From: Flammula alnicola
Lineage: Eukaryota > Basidiomycota > Agaricomycetes > Agaricales > Strophariaceae
NCBI GenBank assembly: GCA_015499995.1
Contig: JADNRV010000686.1
Location: 1 to 17,642, forward strand
Direction of reading: 5' to 3'
DNA length: 17,642 nucleotides
The position numbers and the translations under genes were made by a program. The notes under the pieces were generated by a model that did no database searches, was not told the origin of the DNA, and was given only the letters and a program-made list of their open reading frames with translations. How positions within the stretch are numbered: the stretch's first letter is position 1; each line of letters starts with the position of its first letter. Positions 6,005 to 15,819 of this stretch are shown one piece after another.

Positions 6005-8037
6005 ATGATTAAAGCCGCTACCCTTCTAGGTGCCTTTTTATGCCTGGGTGCTGCCAATGCCCATCTTGCAGCATTCCACAAGGGCATGTACTGCCTTAAC
6101 GTGCGTGGTTTGCTATTTTTCTGGGTGTTCATGGGCTAAAAAAGCCTTCTGTTCTTAGGGCCCCACTTCGAGTACCGATCTCAACTCGTACGCTATCGTG
6201 TCGCCTCTTTACCAACTCCCTTTCAGCGGTTGGTGGTGTGAGTGTCTCTCTCATTCCTAACGGTTCGCGAACTTATTTGTGCTTTTTATAGTCCACGGTT
6301 TTAATGGCGTAAGCATGGTGCCTTCAAAAGACGCTTAGAACTGTTTTGAGCTTTGAATTTTGTAGTGCAACAATTACCCTCCCCCGGACGGCGATTACGT
6401 CGACTTGTGAGTGCCTCTAAAATCCCGATGAAGCCAATCCTAATTCCCTCGAAGACCCGCAGGTGGAAGTTTCCAAGTTGAAATCGCCTCAAACCGTGCA
6501 AAGACCTCCTTGTCCTACGGAGGACGCGACATGTCTGACTGGCCTGACGGTCAGACTTACCCCGAGAACTATGTTCGTCGTCGTTCCCAGGCCCTGATAT
6601 CGCCGTTGTCGTTGTGTTAAAGCCTTCCTATCTGAATACAGAATATCCCCACGTGTATCACATCCCCCAACAGTAAGTATTTTTCGTATATCTCCTTAAA
6701 TGTTGACTTACGGCCTCTTTTCTCCGCACAGTGCACGCCCAGAACCAGTCTATGGCCGCTGGTACCGCTTTTGCTATCTCCTATCAGGTATGTCGTGGGT
6801 TATATTATTATCGTAAAATATCTCACCTTCGATAGTCTGATATCACGAAAGTGACGCCCGAAAACCTTGTGGTCTTCACCGTTCGCTACAAGTGAGTGGT
6901 TGGCGCGGTTCTTTTCATGTATCTGAGGCTGATCTCTCAAACAAGCACTCCATGGAAGCGAGTTCTCAATTATGATGTACCAGCCGCTATGCCTCCCTGC
7001 CCTGCCGGAGGTTGTATCTGTGCAGTGAGTAATCTTTCTCGTCCATTCGATGATTGTTTTACTTAACCGTTAATTATAGTGGGGTTGGGTATGCCTTTTC
7101 TACCTCCTGCGTTTAACCAGGCCTTGAAAACTGACATTATCCTTTCCCTATCCCTCCAGGTGCCAAACGGGTTCGTCTTTCCTTCTCTTTCCTAGAACCA
7201 CGTACTCATTGTCAAAATATAATCATCTAGATGTGGACAGCCCAACATGTACCATACGCCCTACAAGTGCCGCGTTTCCGGGTCCAGCAGCAATACTCCG
7301 TTAGCCACCCCCAAGCCGCCTGTTTGGTGCGAAGGAAACCCCGGAGGTTGCACTAAAGGAGCGAAGCAGATGATCTACTGGAACCAGAACGAGGGCGACA
7401 ACATTGTCGTCAATGGGTATGACCTGGCTGGGGAGTTCAAGTCGCCAGCGTATAACTCGAAGCTCGGCTTCCCCGATGGTATGTTCTCTTGACTTCCTTT
7501 CGTCGCCGCTTCTTTGCAGTATAGTATCTTTGTGTCCGGCTTGGCTGACCTATTTATTTGAACGATTCAGGTGCTCAAAACGACATTTTCGCTGGTCCTG
7601 CCTCCGGAGGCTCGTCGAGCTCGGGTAGCTCTTCCAGCTCAAGTGGTTCCTCCAGCCCTGGAAGTTCAAGCGGTTCATCCAGCTCTGGAAGTTCAAGCGG
7701 TTCATCCAGCTCTGGAAGTTCAAGCGGTTCCTCAAGCCCTGGAAACTCAAGTGGTTCATCCAGCTCTGGAAGCTCGAACTCTGGTTCCGCTAGCAGCTCT
7801 TCCCCCGCCTCACCCGCTGCGCCTTCGGGATCTACGACCGGCAGCACCAACACCAACTCTTCCTCAGGATCCGCCGCCGCCGGCGGTGTCATCCCGCCTG
7901 CCATCCCCAACAAGGCGCCTTCGTGCAAGAAACGCCGACGCGCTTTGGGCGACAATGAGACGAGCCTCGTCAAGAAGTCCTCTCTGATCGTGGATATCGC
8001 GTCGCATAGACGTCATAACCGCCGCCGTGGCTTCTAA
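6005..8037 (+). CDS. AA14-type lytic polysaccharide monooxygenase, secreted, with Ser-rich basic tail
   Basis: A copper enzyme family that oxidatively cleaves plant cell-wall polysaccharide (AA14: xylan on cellulose) outside the cell. My exons: 6005-6100, 6159-6237, 6292-6308, 6366-6406, 6455-6572, 6642-6672, 6732-6787, 6836-6891, 6946-7024, 7080-7088, 7160-7170, 7231-7478, 7571-8037; total 1308 nt, 435 aa, phases all agreeing. Residues 1-19 are a signal peptide ending ANA, so the mature protein starts with His20 ([13 protein letters not shown]), as an LPMO must. Family segments: WWFHGFNG (57-64), [23 protein letters not shown] (126-141), CICAWGWVPNGCGQPNMY (188-205), GAQNDIF (281-287). Likely copper ligands are His20, His129 and Tyr205 (inferred). 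About 294-370 is a Ser/Gly linker; the tail is Lys/Arg-rich ([16 protein letters not shown]). There is no CBM1. Introns 5 and 11 use the weak donor GTTCGT. Confidence 0.85.
7645..7779 (+). repeat. 27-bp coding tandem repeat in the LPMO linker, five units
   Basis: Five head-to-tail units starting GGTTCMTCMAGC (7645, 7672, 7699, 7726, 7753), each encoding nine residues like GSSSPGSSS or GSSSSGSSS. Units 2 and 3 are identical, so copy number may vary between strains. Confidence 0.88.
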
Positions 8038-8885
8038 GCTCCTCTTCACCTCCGCACGCCCGTCGCTCCTTCGCCTCATGATCAGTGCACTGGCGCCACA
8101 CTAATTTCATATATCCCATATACCCGGAATTGACTTCCGTCCTGCCGTCCGTCCGTCCGAGATGGGGCTAGGCCGAGGCGGCTTGACGTCTCCTCTCCCC
8201 TACTCGATGATCCTGTTGTTTGTCTCTCACCTCAAAGTTATGCTTTGCCTATTTCCTCCACATATATTTGATATCATCTTACCTTGCGTTGCTTGTTGCC
8301 TTGGTAGACCGTTGGAGTCTGGATGACCCCACGTTGTAAAGGTAGATACTATCCTATCCGCCCACCTTGCTCTTGTTTTGTGCCTATCGTGCATGCTCAA
8401 CCGTATACCTGTTTCTCGTTGTCGATCTGGCCACATAGGCCTGCGTAGTACATACCATTTTTTTTTGCTTGTTTTTGAGATGTAGACATTACATTACATA
8501 CTCTTTGTTGTTGGTGTTGTAGTAGAGCATGTTTTTTTTTGTTAATCACTCGGAGCGTGCATACGCCTGGGCAGAGATTCTGTTCAACATGAGCGCGTGG
8601 TCAGCACGATACACGACGTCATGATCAGTCATCAAGCTCAAGCTTCAAATGAGGCCATTCACACCTGCCAGTAGGCATCGTGGGGGGGATGTTGAGGTGG
8701 GGTTTTCGATATTAATAGACAGTACTGTAAATATGCATTAAGGCGTGCGCAAAGCTCTACACTCGAACCGACGATAGCAGAGGATATCATAACCGGCTCA
8801 TCCATAAATAAATCTCTTGACGCACAGAGCGCGCCATCTAAATAGCTCTCCTTTCCCAGCTCCGACCAGCAGCAACCTGGCCCGA
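8038..8885. other. Intergenic region between convergent LPMO and carrier genes
   Basis: Holds the 3' flanks of two convergent genes. I see a GTCC microsatellite near 8146-8158, T-runs at about 8459 and 8532, and a plus-strand AATAAA at about 8807 (ATAAATAAATC) that is far from the LPMO stop. No gene is supported. Confidence 0.6.
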
Positions 8886-10165
8886 TTAGACGTACTTGCC
8901 AAAGAGAGGTATCAACGACTGTGCCAGCGTGTAGCTGAACACCAATTTAGGGCCCACGACGAGGATCTGTGACAGGGATGTGTCAGTTCGGCGCAGCGGA
9001 GAGAAGGAGGAACGGATGGCGAGAGTGCTGACCTTGGGTGTCAAGCCCTTGAAGAAGGCAGTCGGGCCTTCATTTTTGATGAGGTCTTTCACCACGGTGA
9101 ATCCGGAGACCTTGCGCTCAAAGTTGGCGTTCTGGATCCGGGTCTTGACGGTATCTAGGGGTGCGGCGACGGTGATCGATGCGACGGCACCTGCGATCGA
9201 CGCGATGAAGTTCTGCCCCCATGTCGCTTTTGAGTAGTCAGTCACGCCGAGGGCATACTCTTTTGTGACGGCCGAGGCACCGAAGAGCTGTATTTCAAAT
9301 AAATAAAAAAGCGGGGAAACTATGAGATTCAACAGGAAAACGAATACTCGACGAAAAGCACGCACCGCAAAGCTTCCTGGGGCGTTACGGGCCATTGTCC
9401 ATCCCCAACCACGATACAAAGTAGTACCCTCCTCTCGGAAGATTCGGATGACACCACGCCCTCGGAAAGCTTCCGGGTTCACTTGGCGTTTAATTTTCAG
9501 AGCATCCAAGGGCAATAGAACCTTGGAAAGCATGAGAATGAGTTAAAGAGTCTTCTCCGAGTGTTCCAAATCCACATACGACTTCTCCGATACCAGTCAA
9601 GCTGAGAAGGAAACGCGTTAAATCACGAGACAAGAATTGACCAGGAAGACATGGTATACATACCTTCCGGCTGTAGCCTGCATCATCATCTTCCCTTTAC
9701 GTTCGCCGAAGGTGTTGTTGAATTGGGTCTTGTAGTGCTTGTTGATGAGGTCGTTGAACCATGGTTGGCCACCGAACTTGTACACTCGTTGCGCAACCTT
9801 GTAACCAGCGGCGTAACCAAGACCAGGGAAGAGAGAAAAGAATTTGCGAGCAAGGGGTGCTGTTGCAGCATCCCGGAAGATGATGGGCGACAAGGTAGAG
9901 AAAGAAACCTGTTGAACAGCGATCGTGAGCTAACTCCGCGTGCAAAGAACCCGGTAGAACACACCTTGGCCTTGTTACTCATCAACCGTTTCGCAACGGT
10001 ATCCACAGGATGGAAAATGAGAAGCTCGGCAACACCTAATAAAAACCAATGCAGTTAGTGAACAAGCAATCACAAGGCGAGCAAGTGTGGGGATTCACCA
10101 GATGCTCCCGATCCCAATACCCTAGCAGTTCCAGAATCCTTTCCATGTGAAGAAGGGGGCGACAT
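8886..10165 (-). CDS. GGC1: Mitochondrial GTP/GDP carrier
   Basis: Inner-membrane carrier exchanging mitochondrial GDP for cytosolic GTP; in yeast, loss of Ggc1 also disturbs iron balance and mtDNA. My exons, 5' to 3': 10165-10099, 10035-9965, 9908-9664, 9601-9580, 9521-9366, 9287-9033, 8966-8886; total 897 nt, 298 aa (yeast about 300). The three carrier signatures are PVDTVAK (32-38), PLDALK (139-144) and PLDTVK (230-235), one per repeat. Strong Ggc1-like stretches are DTVAKRLMSN, LFPGLGYAAGYKVAQRVYKF, LYRGWGWTMARNAPGSFA, DYSKATWGQNFIASI, FFKGLTPK and GPKLVFSYTLAQSLIP. Exon 4 is only 22 nt. Introns 5 (78 nt) and 6 (66 nt) are multiples of three without in-frame stops, so retention would give longer proteins. 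It is convergent with the LPMO and divergent from the F-box gene. Confidence 0.94.
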
Positions 10166-10663
10166 GGTGGTATTGGTGAGGGATATCAAAAAGCAAGGAG
10201 AGGGATATATAGGAAACGGGAGCGCTGCTGTGCACAAGGTCTGCTTCGCGTTCACAGCAGCCTGTAGCAAAAAATGTTTTAAAAAAGGTAAAGATCTTGC
10301 CCAACAAGCGCAAATAATCGGTCCGCCTTTCCCTGGCACTGGCATGTTCAAAGTAAGTCACCATCACTGCGCATCTTAAATCTTTCTACCAAACCCACTT
10401 CAAGCTCAAACTCGAGACCTGCGTGTGTTACATGCCTCATATAACTTTGAATTTGGGATATCAGGCATAGAATAGGTAACCAATCCGTAGTTTCAACTCA
10501 TGGAATGATGGGCGCTAACTTTCGACCAGCGTTCAAGTTACGGCGCAAAAACTCCTCTAGACAACAAGGATACACCACTCGCCATTCGATCGGAAGAGTG
10601 CCATCGCTCTTACTCCAACACACCATTGGCATCATAGAGAAAGACGGAATTTAACGGCAAGTA
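10166..10663. other. Divergent promoter region (carrier / F-box gene)
   Basis: 498 bp between two divergent start codons. The right part, from about 10380, is repeated in diverged form upstream of the second F-box copy (15820 onward), so it travelled with that gene. No other gene is seen. Confidence 0.6.
10206..10211 (-). promoter_or_regulatory. TATA-like element of the carrier gene
   Basis: TATATA lies 41 nt before the carrier ATG at 10165. The position is plausible for a TATA box with a short leader; it is palindromic, so strand is set only by context. Confidence 0.35.
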
Positions 10664-12097
10664 ATGGAAACCCGAATTGAAACGGCGACCAGATTGGAGT
10701 ACGCCAGGCTTCACAATCAAACCTTGCCAGTTCTTAAAATTCCATTCGAACTGGCATACATGATTTTCAAATTCGCCCACGATACACCATCCAATAGCGA
10801 TTCGATCAGGATGGAAGTCACAATTTCTCATGTCTGTCGTTCATGGCGCTCGATCTCCCTCCCATGCCCAGAATTGTGGTCTAATTTCAATCATCCTTCA
10901 GGCGCGATACAACGGCAAGAATCAATTCATCGCCTTGTCACATACTTGGAGAGATCCCGCAATAAACCACTAAATCTTTCCTTTCATGTCTCCTCCGAAG
11001 ATCGTAGCGTCGGGCGCCCAGCTATCGCGAACGTGTTGGAGACAATAATACCTCATATATCCCGTTGGCGACAATTATCGATATCAATTACCCAGACCTG
11101 GCCTGCCAATTACTTCTTCGAACGACTCGAATCCCTTTCCGCTCCAAATCTTGAACTATTGGAGATTTGTACGAGCGAATTCAATCTCGGCCGGATACAG
11201 CGGGTCACACATTGCAAATGTTTCCTAGGAGGGACACCCAAATTAACATCTCTCAGGATGGATTCGAGGTGTTTTATGTCGTGCCATCTGCCAATCACTA
11301 ATCTTACTACCATTCAACTGGAAAATTTATCCTCCTATCCTTTCGTTTACACATGGACATCCTTTCTTGCTCTCGTCAGTTCTTCGACTTTGGTAAACCT
11401 TTCATTAGCGGGAAATTTATTTGGGAGGCCGCTTAGGTTCATTCAGCCTACCACTGTTACAGCGCCTAGTTTGACGAATTTCCGATGCAGTGACACGAAT
11501 GTCGCACGTTGTATGTGGGATTTCATTCGAGCTCCTCGATTGCAGCTCCTCGTCCTGAAAGGAACGCCCGTGGACCAATGGACATTCCCACACAGCAATG
11601 TCTCTGGTACTGATAATCCTCCACTATTCCCCTCCTTGAAGATACTGGCTATCGTCAATTGCAAATCCACGCATGGTGCTACTTACCGCCTTGCCGAAGC
11701 AACGAAAAACATCACTCGGCTAGTGGTTTCTCAAGAGCCACTAGGGCAGGACAGCGTTGTCGAATATATAATCCAGGTCCAGATTCTCTGGCCTCACCTC
11801 AAGGACCTCACATTTCTCAACTTTGCGGAGTACTACTTCGACGGCCTGGATGCGAGCGAAGCGCTGGCGCTCGTCGAACGTCGCGTCGAAATCTTGCAAA
11901 CACATTTCACCATAGGCATACTTGACCGGCATGACGATTGGTGGCGACAGGCGGATCCGGTGTCGTGGCTGCGTCTTCGGCAGGGAAATTTCCTCCGACC
12001 AATAGTCACACCAGAAGATGCCAGCGATCATGTTCCTTGGCCTCCCCGGGATATCACCAATTTCAGACCTTCTTCGGAGTTGCCTTTTATCACGTAA
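10380..12097 (+). repeat. Segmental duplication, copy 1 (F-box locus)
   Basis: Similar to 15820-17642 in direct orientation, start codons 5569 bp apart. Similarity begins near TCTTTCTACCAAAC and includes about 280 bp of upstream sequence (shared CATGGAATGA and GGGCGCTAAC) plus the whole coding region. Confidence 0.85.
10664..12097 (+). CDS. F-box protein with leucine-rich repeat-like body
   Basis: Single-exon frame of 477 residues. F-box proteins link substrates to SCF ubiquitin ligases through Skp1; Agaricomycetes carry large, fast-evolving families. Residues about 21-75 match the usual F-box: LPVLKIPFELAYMIFKFA, then ISHVCRSWRSISLPCPELWS. The rest is a run of Leu/Ile-spaced segments (for example LESLSAPNLELLEI, TKNITRLVVS, WPHLKDLTFLNF) typical of the irregular LRR-like bodies of these proteins; the substrate is unknown. 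The ATG at 10664 is the first in frame before the F-box and is conserved in the second copy at 16233. An AATAAA follows 35 nt after the stop. No TM segment or signal peptide is evident. Confidence 0.85.
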   Translation: METRIETATRLEYARLHNQTLPVLKIPFELAYMIFKFAHDTPSNSDSIRMEVTISHVCRSWRSISLPCPELWSNFNHPSGAIQRQESIHRLVTYLERSRNKPLNLSFHVSSEDRSVGRPAIANVLETIIPHISRWRQLSISITQTWPANYFFERLESLSAPNLELLEICTSEFNLGRIQRVTHCKCFLGGTPKLTSLRMDSRCFMSCHLPITNLTTIQLENLSSYPFVYTWTSFLALVSSSTLVNLSLAGNLFGRPLRFIQPTTVTAPSLTNFRCSDTNVARCMWDFIRAPRLQLLVLKGTPVDQWTFPHSNVSGTDNPPLFPSLKILAIVNCKSTHGATYRLAEATKNITRLVVSQEPLGQDSVVEYIIQVQILWPHLKDLTFLNFAEYYFDGLDASEALALVERRVEILQTHFTIGILDRHDDWWRQADPVSWLRLRQGNFLRPIVTPEDASDHVPWPPRDITNFRPSSELPFIT

Positions 12098-12131
12098 ATT
12101 ATGTCCAGTAATAATTTTCTTTTTCACTGCG

Positions 12132-12137
12132 AATAAA
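12132..12137 (+). terminator. AATAAA polyadenylation signal of the F-box gene
   Basis: AATAAA begins 35 nt after the F-box gene's TAA, in the right orientation. Confidence 0.5.
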
Positions 12138-12243
12138 GATCTCCAGCTCTAATCAAATGCATAGTCGTTGTTACTGGTTTATCTTACTTCCCCTCGTCGT
12201 TCTAAATGTTGTTGTCAAATGTTTTATGTACATATGTAGGAGG

Positions 12244-12249
12244 TTTATT
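12244..12249 (-). terminator. Candidate AATAAA signal of the HET gene
   Basis: AATAAA on the minus strand, about 175 nt beyond the HET stop at 12424. The 326 bp between the two convergent stops (12098-12423) otherwise show nothing. Confidence 0.35.
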
Positions 12250-12423
12250 TTTGTGAGTACAGTAGCGATCTTTTAGATCTTCAAGTGCTTGGTTATACGA
12301 ATTGGATTTCAACCCAAAAATCTATGTTCAATCAAGATTTGAAGACGGTTATGTGGGTAAGGAAACTGGTTCTACATATTGACTACAGGCTTTGTGGTTT
12401 GCGGATTATCCTCGAGATTCTTC

Positions 12424-14229
12424 CTACAAGTACGTAGTCACATATTTCCTGCCATGCTCGCCTAACCGAGATTTGCTTAGCTCTACACTACTGTGTGGCG
12501 AAAGTGTGACTACATCCTGCGTCTGAACTTTATACGGTTTTAAATCATTTGGTTCGAGGTCCTCGATTGAACTGACTACCGAAGAAGGCACAATACCAAA
12601 TAGAAACGCATGGCACATGTTTGGAATCGTAAAGGCATGTTTCGTCTGTGTGAAGGTCCAGATACCAAAGAAGAATTGGTTTAAATGAGCCCCACCGTCG
12701 GTGCGAGACAGGAAGAAAGGCTTGTGCACATGAAATGCCACTGGTTCACTGCACCAGGGGGATACCAAGGTCATCGAAAGAAGACATCGGAACTTGACCG
12801 AGCCGTTGGCGACGAGTTCTTGCAGTGCTTGCTCAGAACTAATAAACTCTGCCCGAATGACTATTAATCCCACTCTGAGTCCGACATGTGTTAGGATCAT
12901 TGGTTTGCTGGGGGCGAACTTGGACCAGTCCAGTTGAGGAGAATGCTTCAGATAGCACTCCAGACCTGATGGAAGAACGGAAGAGGAATGTATGGCGCTA
13001 GAGATAGGTATCCCTGCCCAGTTTAGAACATCCAAGGGATTGCTGTGGGAGGTCAAAATAGCCTCCATAAGCCGCAAGAATGCCCGCTGTTCGCCCTCGC
13101 CATACGCAATCGGGAAGCTGACGTTGAAGATCCCCATGAGAGAATAAGCTCTATCCTCTCCCCTAGTGGTCGTTCTTTTCGCGGCCCACACCATCCTGGA
13201 TGCGATGCCACTACCGGTGACCCCAGGTTCGTGCGTTATTAGATCCCGAGGCCCGATTCCAGTGGATTTCGCGATTGTGTTTAATATTTCAGGAAGGGGT
13301 TCTCCAGGATCAAGGACAGATGGTGGTGTGATGTTTCGCTTGTCAACCCCATCGGCGGCCCGGGTCAAGGGTCTCCAATCCGTGCAGTAGAACTTCATTC
13401 GCGCTGGAGCCAAGAGTTCCTGCAGAGTCCATCCACGCGTAAACCAGCGATCGTTTGGCATATCAGTGAGGGAAGTGGTTTCAGAGAGATAGGCTATGCA
13501 AATGTAGGAATCACGGTACCAGCGATACATCGACCGGATGGATTCATCGAGTTCGGAGGTGCTATCCTTGTTGATGCAGATGGTGTCCATCCAAGCAAGG
13601 GATACGCCGTGCTGCTCTCTCGCGACTTTACAAAACCCTTCGAGCTTTCTGTACCCTGTTCCGCGCCTTGTCCGCATTGATTGCCATTTCTGTGGATCTT
13701 TCGTATCGCTGTATAGGACCTCAGGCTTCTTCCCGAGCCACGTATGCGATAGGATGGCGTAGCGTGCATGTTCCTCAATCAACTTTTCCATGATAAGCGC
13801 CTCTACTGTGTCTTTGGGTGTCCATGATGCGAGCGTCCCCATCGCCTGAGTCGTCAGGTTGACAACGTCCTCCTTGGCGATGTTCGCCACAACAGGACCC
13901 AAGACATGTCGAACGATGGCGCTCCTCTCGATGAGCTTCATTTCAGGAAGCTGCAATAACCGGATCGGCATTCGATTGTTGACATACTTAAGCACTGCGT
14001 TCTCTAGCGCTTGGTGAATTGGCTGCCATCAGATGGATTGTAATCAATCATAAAGAGAGTCATCTGCACCTTTATGGAATGGATCGCGATCCAAAGGTTC
14101 GTCATCCGACTCGGAGCCATCTGAATACGACGAGGGATGATCGTCCGATGGGCCGTCGCTGTCGGGAGGTCCAGAACGCCGTAGTGGTTTGAAATGAAGG
14201 GTAAGCCAGCCTAAGGTTGGAGTGAACAT
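12424..14229 (-). CDS. HET-domain (heterokaryon incompatibility) protein
   Basis: HET-domain proteins trigger cell death after fusion of genetically different hyphae in characterised ascomycete cases; in basidiomycetes the family is large and mostly of unknown role. My model: exon 1 14229-14070, a 66-nt intron (GTGCAG...GCGCTAG), exon 2 14003-12424; 579 aa. Residues 1-53 are an acidic Ser/Asp/Pro-rich leader (for example PPDSDGPSDDHPSSYSDG). Around 57-75 is VLKYVNNRMPIRLLQLPEM, common before HET domains in mushrooms. The HET domain starts at YAILSHTW (135-142), continues with AWMDTICIN (191-199), SIRSMYRWY, and RGWTLQELLAP (243-253). AYSLMGIFNV and YGEGEQRAFLRLMEAI follow. The C-terminal third has no domain I know. 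The intron is in frame with stops inside, so splicing is needed. The next gene upstream ends only about 46 nt away, so the true start could lie further upstream. Confidence 0.85.
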
Positions 14230-14274
14230 AGTAGTCAGTTGGCAGTCATGACCCTGAGGTAGGTTTGCATGAGC

Positions 14275-15241
14275 TCACCTGAGGATGGCATTGACGTAGT
14301 AACAAGTGATGGGAGGGAAAAATAACTTGTCTATGAACTTAAGGGCCCGAAGGGAGTTATCGATCTTCCAGTAATTCGGAACTGCTGGCAATCATGTCAT
14401 TGTGTGACATCTGAATGAAAGAGGCGCCTCGAGGTTGCTCCGAGATTGCCGCGAGGACTTTGACAACACATAGAATTAGGTGATAAGACCGATCTTGGCT
14501 TGCATTTAGTAGCTGGATGTCCGAGCATAGGAATTAACGGGTTGTAGTTTATGGTACATCAATTCGAGGAATAGCGTAGATGGGGTGAAAGCAGTGATAG
14601 CAAGATAGAAAACTGATAGCAAAGAGAGAAGCACGATGGATAGAACGCGATAGGTTGAATGACGGCGCCAGCGAGGCTAGGGTTGAGACTCTTTGCGAGG
14701 ATAGACTTGTCAGTCTTGACAGGAAACAACTTCCGGAAAGCGGTCAACAAGACCGAAGCAGTGTCCTGAAACCAAGATCAAAAAAAGTATGCGTGCATTT
14801 AAGTGCTATTGAGACGTACCTTGACCGCGTTACCCTCCATCCAAAAACCACGCGACGTCACAGGTATTTTCTCCTCGAAAATAGTTCGCGTATCAGCGTC
14901 GTCATCGCCAACGTCGGTTGACTGTATTAGAGGAGGTTAGAGGGTAGACTACACGCAATGACATCAAACTCACTGAATCAGTTCGAAGGATGTAAGAGAA
15001 TTGCGGGTACTCCGAGGGCTCCACGTCGCGTAGATCTATCGTTTTCTAAAACGCGTGTTATTAATAGCCAGCAAACTGCAACACGGTGTTCACGTACCAT
15101 CAGATATTCCGGAACACTTGGAGGCCTTGCGGGTAATTCATCAACCTCGATTTTGATGACAGAAGGACGTGGTGGAATAAAAACTCTATCCGAGGTGAGA
15201 ACGAGCGCGATAGAGGGCAAGGGCAGGCGAGAAAGAGGCAT
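14275..15241 (-). CDS. Multi-exon gene of unknown function; 3' half unresolved
   Basis: I do not recognise this protein. Three exons and the start of a fourth join cleanly in one phase: 15241-15098 (MPLSRLPLPSIALVLTSDRV...), 15045-14974 (KTIDLRDVEPSEYPQFSY...), 14921-14820 (STDVGDDDADTRTIFEE...), and 14765 onward (DTASVLLTAFRKLFP...). Donors are GTACGT, GTGAGT, GTACGT; acceptors TTTTAG, ATACAG, TTTCAG; the introns are 52, 52 and 54 nt with CTAAC/TAATAAC-like branch points. Beyond about 14720, coding-like stretches lie in different frames: a hydrophobic helix (YRVLSIVLLSLLSVFYLAIT, about 14635-14575), LLNASQDRSYHLILCVV (about 14511-14460), and VPNYWKIDNSLRALKFIDKL ending near 14275. I could not join these without guessing. 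They may be further exons, decayed sequence, or the N-terminus of the HET gene. Confidence 0.5.
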
Positions 15242-15819
15242 TTCAACGAAGAAAAGGTGGAAAGGTAAGGCGAAATTGAGTTCGAGGCTGATAGGAGAGT
15301 TATTAGGGGGTTGAAATAATGAAAGTGACACGGGATAAAAGCAACCGTCGAGTGGTGGTGAGAACGGGAGAGTCTGTCGGCGAGTTTGAATATTTGAATG
15401 CCGACATTCACGAGACACGCTCCCGAAGACTTGTTCTCGAAACCAGCTTATGTGGGGCAACATCCCCACCGTACTGGAATCGTCCACTTCGAAAGTCCTC
15501 CCAGTCATTGCTAGGCCAGGTGTTTAGAATGCGGGAACGACAGAAATGGTTCTCGATGCTGGTTGCCGTACCCAACCGACAACCAATCTTGCACCTCGTT
15601 CAGAACATGTCGAATCGCCTAAGATCGAGGTGGCGGCGGCGAGCTGGATCTAATTATGCAAGCGTCACCAAATGGCGCTGGCACCCGTGGCAGACGCCCC
15701 CATGAACGAGAAACAACGTAGTAGGTTTCAAGATGTAAACGAGTGTAAACGGCAATCGTTTCCAAACCGGTCCGCTTTCCCGGGTCCCCACAGAAGGCCC
15801 ATATCGTGCCCCTTTGACT
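15242..15819. other. Intergenic region
   Basis: Lies between the start of the unknown minus-strand gene and the second F-box locus. Open frames occur on both strands (for example plus 15319-15705), but none shows a domain or splice pattern. I see nothing else. Confidence 0.5.

Noticed and set aside
6407..6462. Alternative acceptor CGCAG at 6462 for LPMO intron 4
   Set aside because: It would bring an in-frame stop soon after. The acceptor GAAG at 6454 restores [13 protein letters not shown], matching the family.
7575..7973. Minus-strand Glu/Leu-rich ORF over the LPMO tail
   Set aside because: Mirror of the Ser/Gly repeat; the periodic composition is forced by the 27-bp repeat on the other strand.
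14004..14069. Shorter HET intron ending at the CAG near 14016
   Set aside because: The phase would lead to an in-frame stop. The GCGCTAG acceptor gives a 66-nt intron and an open frame.
14978..15508. One continuous 176-codon minus-strand ORF
   Set aside because: It reads through a clear intron (15097-15046) and starts far upstream of a better ATG at 15241. The spliced frame continues through two further introns in phase.
15319..15705. Plus-strand ORF of 128 codons
   Set aside because: No recognisable domain; overlaps the 5' region of the minus-strand gene and looks random.
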